Origin: Phymatolithon calcareum
Lineage: Eukaryota > Rhodophyta > Florideophyceae > Hapalidiales
Direction: 5' to 3'
DNA length: 64,000 nt
Assembly (NCBI GenBank): GCA_977006965.1
Contig: OZ345354.1
Location: 1,178,001 to 1,242,000 of the forward strand
Position 1 is the first letter of the stretch. Every line of letters starts with the position of its first letter. Shown here piece after piece: positions 61,750 to 64,000 of the stretch. A program made the position numbers and the translations under genes. A model generated the notes under the pieces. That model saw nothing but the letters and a program-made list of their open reading frames with translations, was not told the origin of the DNA and did no database searches.

Positions 61750-62736
61750 AGCGGGCGGTGGGTCTGTACAAGTTCTTCGGCAGATGGGCGATGCGAGCGA
61801 GAACGACGGCGGGGGGAAAATGAGAACCTTGCTTTCTGTTCAATTTTAGTCGTCCAAAGATGCTGGATCTTGTTATGATAACGGTAACGTCGTGAAGAAA
61901 GAACATTAAAATGGACATCCAGGGCGTCCGTAATATGGTTTCCATGGCCTTCTATATACGAGGGCATTGCCTGCCACCTTCTGCAATGCCGAGCAGTGGG
62001 CTGGCGACGAAGTGGTGATTGCGAATTCACATCAGGTGCGTTCGTGGCGTAGAATTCTGAGGTTGTGACTGGACTTCTAGGTCCCGCGGACAAAGAAAAG
62101 AAGTTTAGCGGCACCAAGATATCATTTCTACAGGGTCAGGGTAATTATCATTTATCAGAAAGCGTTCTTTTGCTCGTTAAAGTGTTGTCGAATGAATTTG
62201 TGCCCATTAAAAGCTATTGTTTTATAGATACCGGCGTGCTTTGTTACCAGATTCTAGACGTTAGTCTGTGAAACGTTCCGCTCTTGGTAGTTGTTAACAT
62301 GCTTGCCAAGGTTTCGTCACTGCTCGTGAAGAGCAGCAGTAGGAATACAAATCGGGTTCTGCTCACATGCTTATATGCTCGTTTCCGGCGCAAATGATAT
62401 GCATCTCAGAAACCATCCGATAAGTCCGTGTTTTGGCTCGTTCTTCCAAGGCTTCAAACGTTCCCTACCTCTTTCTGTTGATGCCAACAATAACATTTGT
62501 AAGGCATCGAAAGCCAATATTCGCATTCGAAGCCCATTGGAATGGGTTGCAGAATCTCTAGCCGAACCATCAAAAATATGACCAATGATCATCAGTCTTG
62601 GGTAATAGTAACAAGACTTCAAAAAAATTAGTGCCAAAATTCAAAATTCAAAAATCGTTCCCCAAACCAATAAAAGCGCGTGTGGACCACACGTGGACCT
62701 GAATGCAATTTGTGTCTGTCCGTCCAACGCTGGCTG
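61750..62736. other. Divergent intergenic region
   Basis: It lies between the starts of NAF1 and the BRCT gene. No frame is supported; the BRCT frame is open from 62680 without an ATG. Confidence 0.45.
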
Positions 62737-63309
62737 ATGAGCACAACCTCGACTAATGTATCTTCCAGGATAGCACGTTCCTCGCCAAGATCCCACAACA
62801 TGGATAAGCTTCACGCACAGAAGACGCTATCCGGTGGCGTACGCAAACCAGAGCGCAACTACAGCAGTCGCGATTCCTACTTCCGCATTCGCGAGGAGAA
62901 GCTTGCCGCCCAAGCGCCATCTGCCAAAAGCTCAATTTTGCGTGGTTGTACGTTTTACTTCACAGGACTCAAGTCCCGCAGCCAAATGACTCTTTCGCGA
63001 AGAGTATGGCGGCACGGGGGAGTCGTGCTTACAATGTGGCGCCGACGAGCCGTCACCCACGTCGTTTGCGACAACCTTGCAGGAGGAAAGATTGAAAAGG
63101 AGATTTCCCAGCGTGGCTCAGCTTCCGCATGGAGAGGTGTCGTTGTTCGTCCGGAATGGGTTGAAGATTCCCTGAAGCAACGAAAGATGCTCCCAACAGG
63201 GGAATACCGCGTGATTCAAGAACACGCGACGAAAGATATTCGCTCTTTCTTTACGATAAAGAAACCCGCAAAGAACACCAATGAAACAACACCTCATACG
63301 AAGTTGTAA
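62737..63309 (+). CDS. BRCT-domain protein, REV1 N-terminus-like
   Basis: The 190-residue protein has a single BRCT domain at about residues 67-155: GCTFYFTGLKSRSQ, RRVWRHGGVVLTMW, VTHVVCDNLAGGKIEKEI and VVVRPEWVEDSLKQRKMLP. Spacing and the VVRPEWVxDS...LPxxxYRV end are closest to the BRCT of REV1-type translesion polymerases. After it comes KDIRSFFTIKKP, which resembles a PCNA-interacting box lacking the Gln. There is no polymerase domain. A GTAAGT at 63306 could be a splice donor to an open frame at 63386-63656. That frame lies on the opposite strand of a clear E2 exon, so I keep the unspliced end. It could be a REV1-derived or other DNA-repair adaptor. Confidence 0.6.
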   Translation: MSTTSTNVSSRIARSSPRSHNMDKLHAQKTLSGGVRKPERNYSSRDSYFRIREEKLAAQAPSAKSSILRGCTFYFTGLKSRSQMTLSRRVWRHGGVVLTMWRRRAVTHVVCDNLAGGKIEKEISQRGSASAWRGVVVRPEWVEDSLKQRKMLPTGEYRVIQEHATKDIRSFFTIKKPAKNTNETTPHTKL

Positions 63310-63478
63310 GTAATACACAACTGTACATAGCCGTGCCACTGGATAAAGGCCACCGATGTAGAGAATTCTTATTTACGCGTTTTAGATGGTGCAGTGCAAA
63401 GGAGGTTACGCCAAAAGAGACGAGGCCCAAAATTGTGTGGTGTTCGGCAGCAGTTGGGGAACACAAACCAAAAAATTA

Positions 63479-64000
63479 CTACATGAGCATATTCTCTGGG
63501 TTTGTCAAGCACTTTGAGAACTCTTGCAAGAATGCCGCCGACGTTTCAGGTCCTATAACGCGAGCGTCCGACGATAATGTTGCCTTTCCAATAATTGCCG
63601 TTCTATCTCCACCGTCATCGTTCGGCAACACTCGCGATACTGCAGAACGCAATTAAAGCAGAAACAAGAGAGTTAATAAATGAATAAAAGCACAATCGCA
63701 AGAAGTCTTTGAGAACAACAACATACCTCCAGCACCAATAGCGAGCATTCCGCTTTGAGGGGGGCTGATAATCGCCGAAAAGTGGTCAATGCCAAACATC
63801 CCAAGGTTCGAAATGCCAAAGCACCCACCCTCATACTCTGCTGGTTCAAGAGTCCCCTCACGCGCCCTCGCCGCCAGGTCTTTCGTCGCCGCCGCAATAC
63901 CCGCAAGCCCAATCCGATCGGCTCCGAAGACAACAGGCAAAATGAGTCCATCTGGGATGGCTACAGCCATGGAAATATCAACAGTGGGGTTTTCCACAGC
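63479..64000 (-). CDS. Dihydrolipoamide acyltransferase (E2)/protein X-like subunit, 3' part
   Basis: The gene runs off the right edge. Visible exons are 64000-63727 and 63639-63479, joined by an 87-bp intron (GTATGT donor, CTGCAG acceptor). The 144 residues are the end of the catalytic domain of pyruvate dehydrogenase-type E2: NPTVDISMAVAIPDGLILPV, GGCFGISNLGMFGIDHFSAI, SPPQSGMLAIGAG, then VSRVLPNDDGGDR and the end FLQEFSKCLTNPENMLM. In active E2 the block after the strand reads DHRxxDG, and its His is catalytic; here it reads DARVIGP. The loss of that His is what mammalian E3-binding protein (protein X) shows (DSRVVDD). I therefore infer a structural or E3-binding role, or a diverged E2. 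Its 3' end overlaps the region downstream of the BRCT gene. Confidence 0.85.

Noticed and set aside
63386-63656. Second exon for the BRCT gene
   Set aside because: The frame lies opposite a clearly coding E2 exon, so its openness is probably a shadow; kept only as a finding.
1-64000. tRNA genes, rRNA genes, CRISPR arrays, bacterial operons or ribosome-binding sites
   Set aside because: No B-box/acceptor pairs, no rRNA sequence, no regularly spaced repeats; the DNA is nuclear eukaryotic.

Overview
The window is nuclear DNA of a compact, intron-poor eukaryote. It carries core eukaryotic housekeeping genes: an RNA polymerase I/III subunit, TFIIA, SLU7, proteasome alpha-1, TIM44, EMC2 and NAF1. 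Most genes are single open frames. The few introns I can resolve are 87-103 bp long with GT-AG ends. A large PPR protein, a serine acetyltransferase with a possible plastid transit peptide, and long gene-poor stretches littered with transposon debris suggest an alga. A florideophyte red alga of the Chondrus type is my favoured guess, but that is inference and not proven by any single marker here.

Layout. 1-1531: end of a HEAT-repeat gene. 1545-4801: transposon debris, with a Fanzor/TnpB-like relic, two long fold-backs, an inverted-repeat element and a short TIR element. 6418-7649: broken glycosyltransferase gene. 9217-13734: PB1-ZZ protein, serine O-acetyltransferase and TFIIA large subunit. 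13735-17898: gene-free. 17899-23598: PPR protein, rhodanese and a small membrane protein. 23890-25792: second transposon cluster, a Fanzor-like 5' relic beside a TIR element that contains a perfect-style palindrome. 26129-35191: Siva-like protein, three unrecognised or weakly recognised genes and a SPEC3/Stum-like protein. 35757-46926: four more Fanzor-type relics or tails interleaved with an FLZ-like zinc-finger gene, RPAC1, TIM44 and a coiled-coil gene. 48265-64000: dense block with C2H2 protein, ARMC1-like, EMC2, SLU7, PSMA1, a disordered basic protein, PAP2 phosphatase, NAF1, a BRCT protein and the end of an E2/protein-X subunit.

The genes do not form a pathway. They are ordinary dispersed housekeeping genes, with one divergent pair (EMC2/SLU7) and two convergent pairs (RPAC1/TIM44 and BRCT/E2). 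The most unusual material is the mobile DNA. Three separate relics encode the C-terminal zinc ribbon and RuvC-III block of Fanzor, the eukaryotic homologue of RNA-guided TnpB nucleases. One family has a roughly 135-bp non-coding tail conserved in three copies, with a pairing-compatible hairpin. That is where a guide RNA would be encoded, and it is the best candidate here for an undescribed system.
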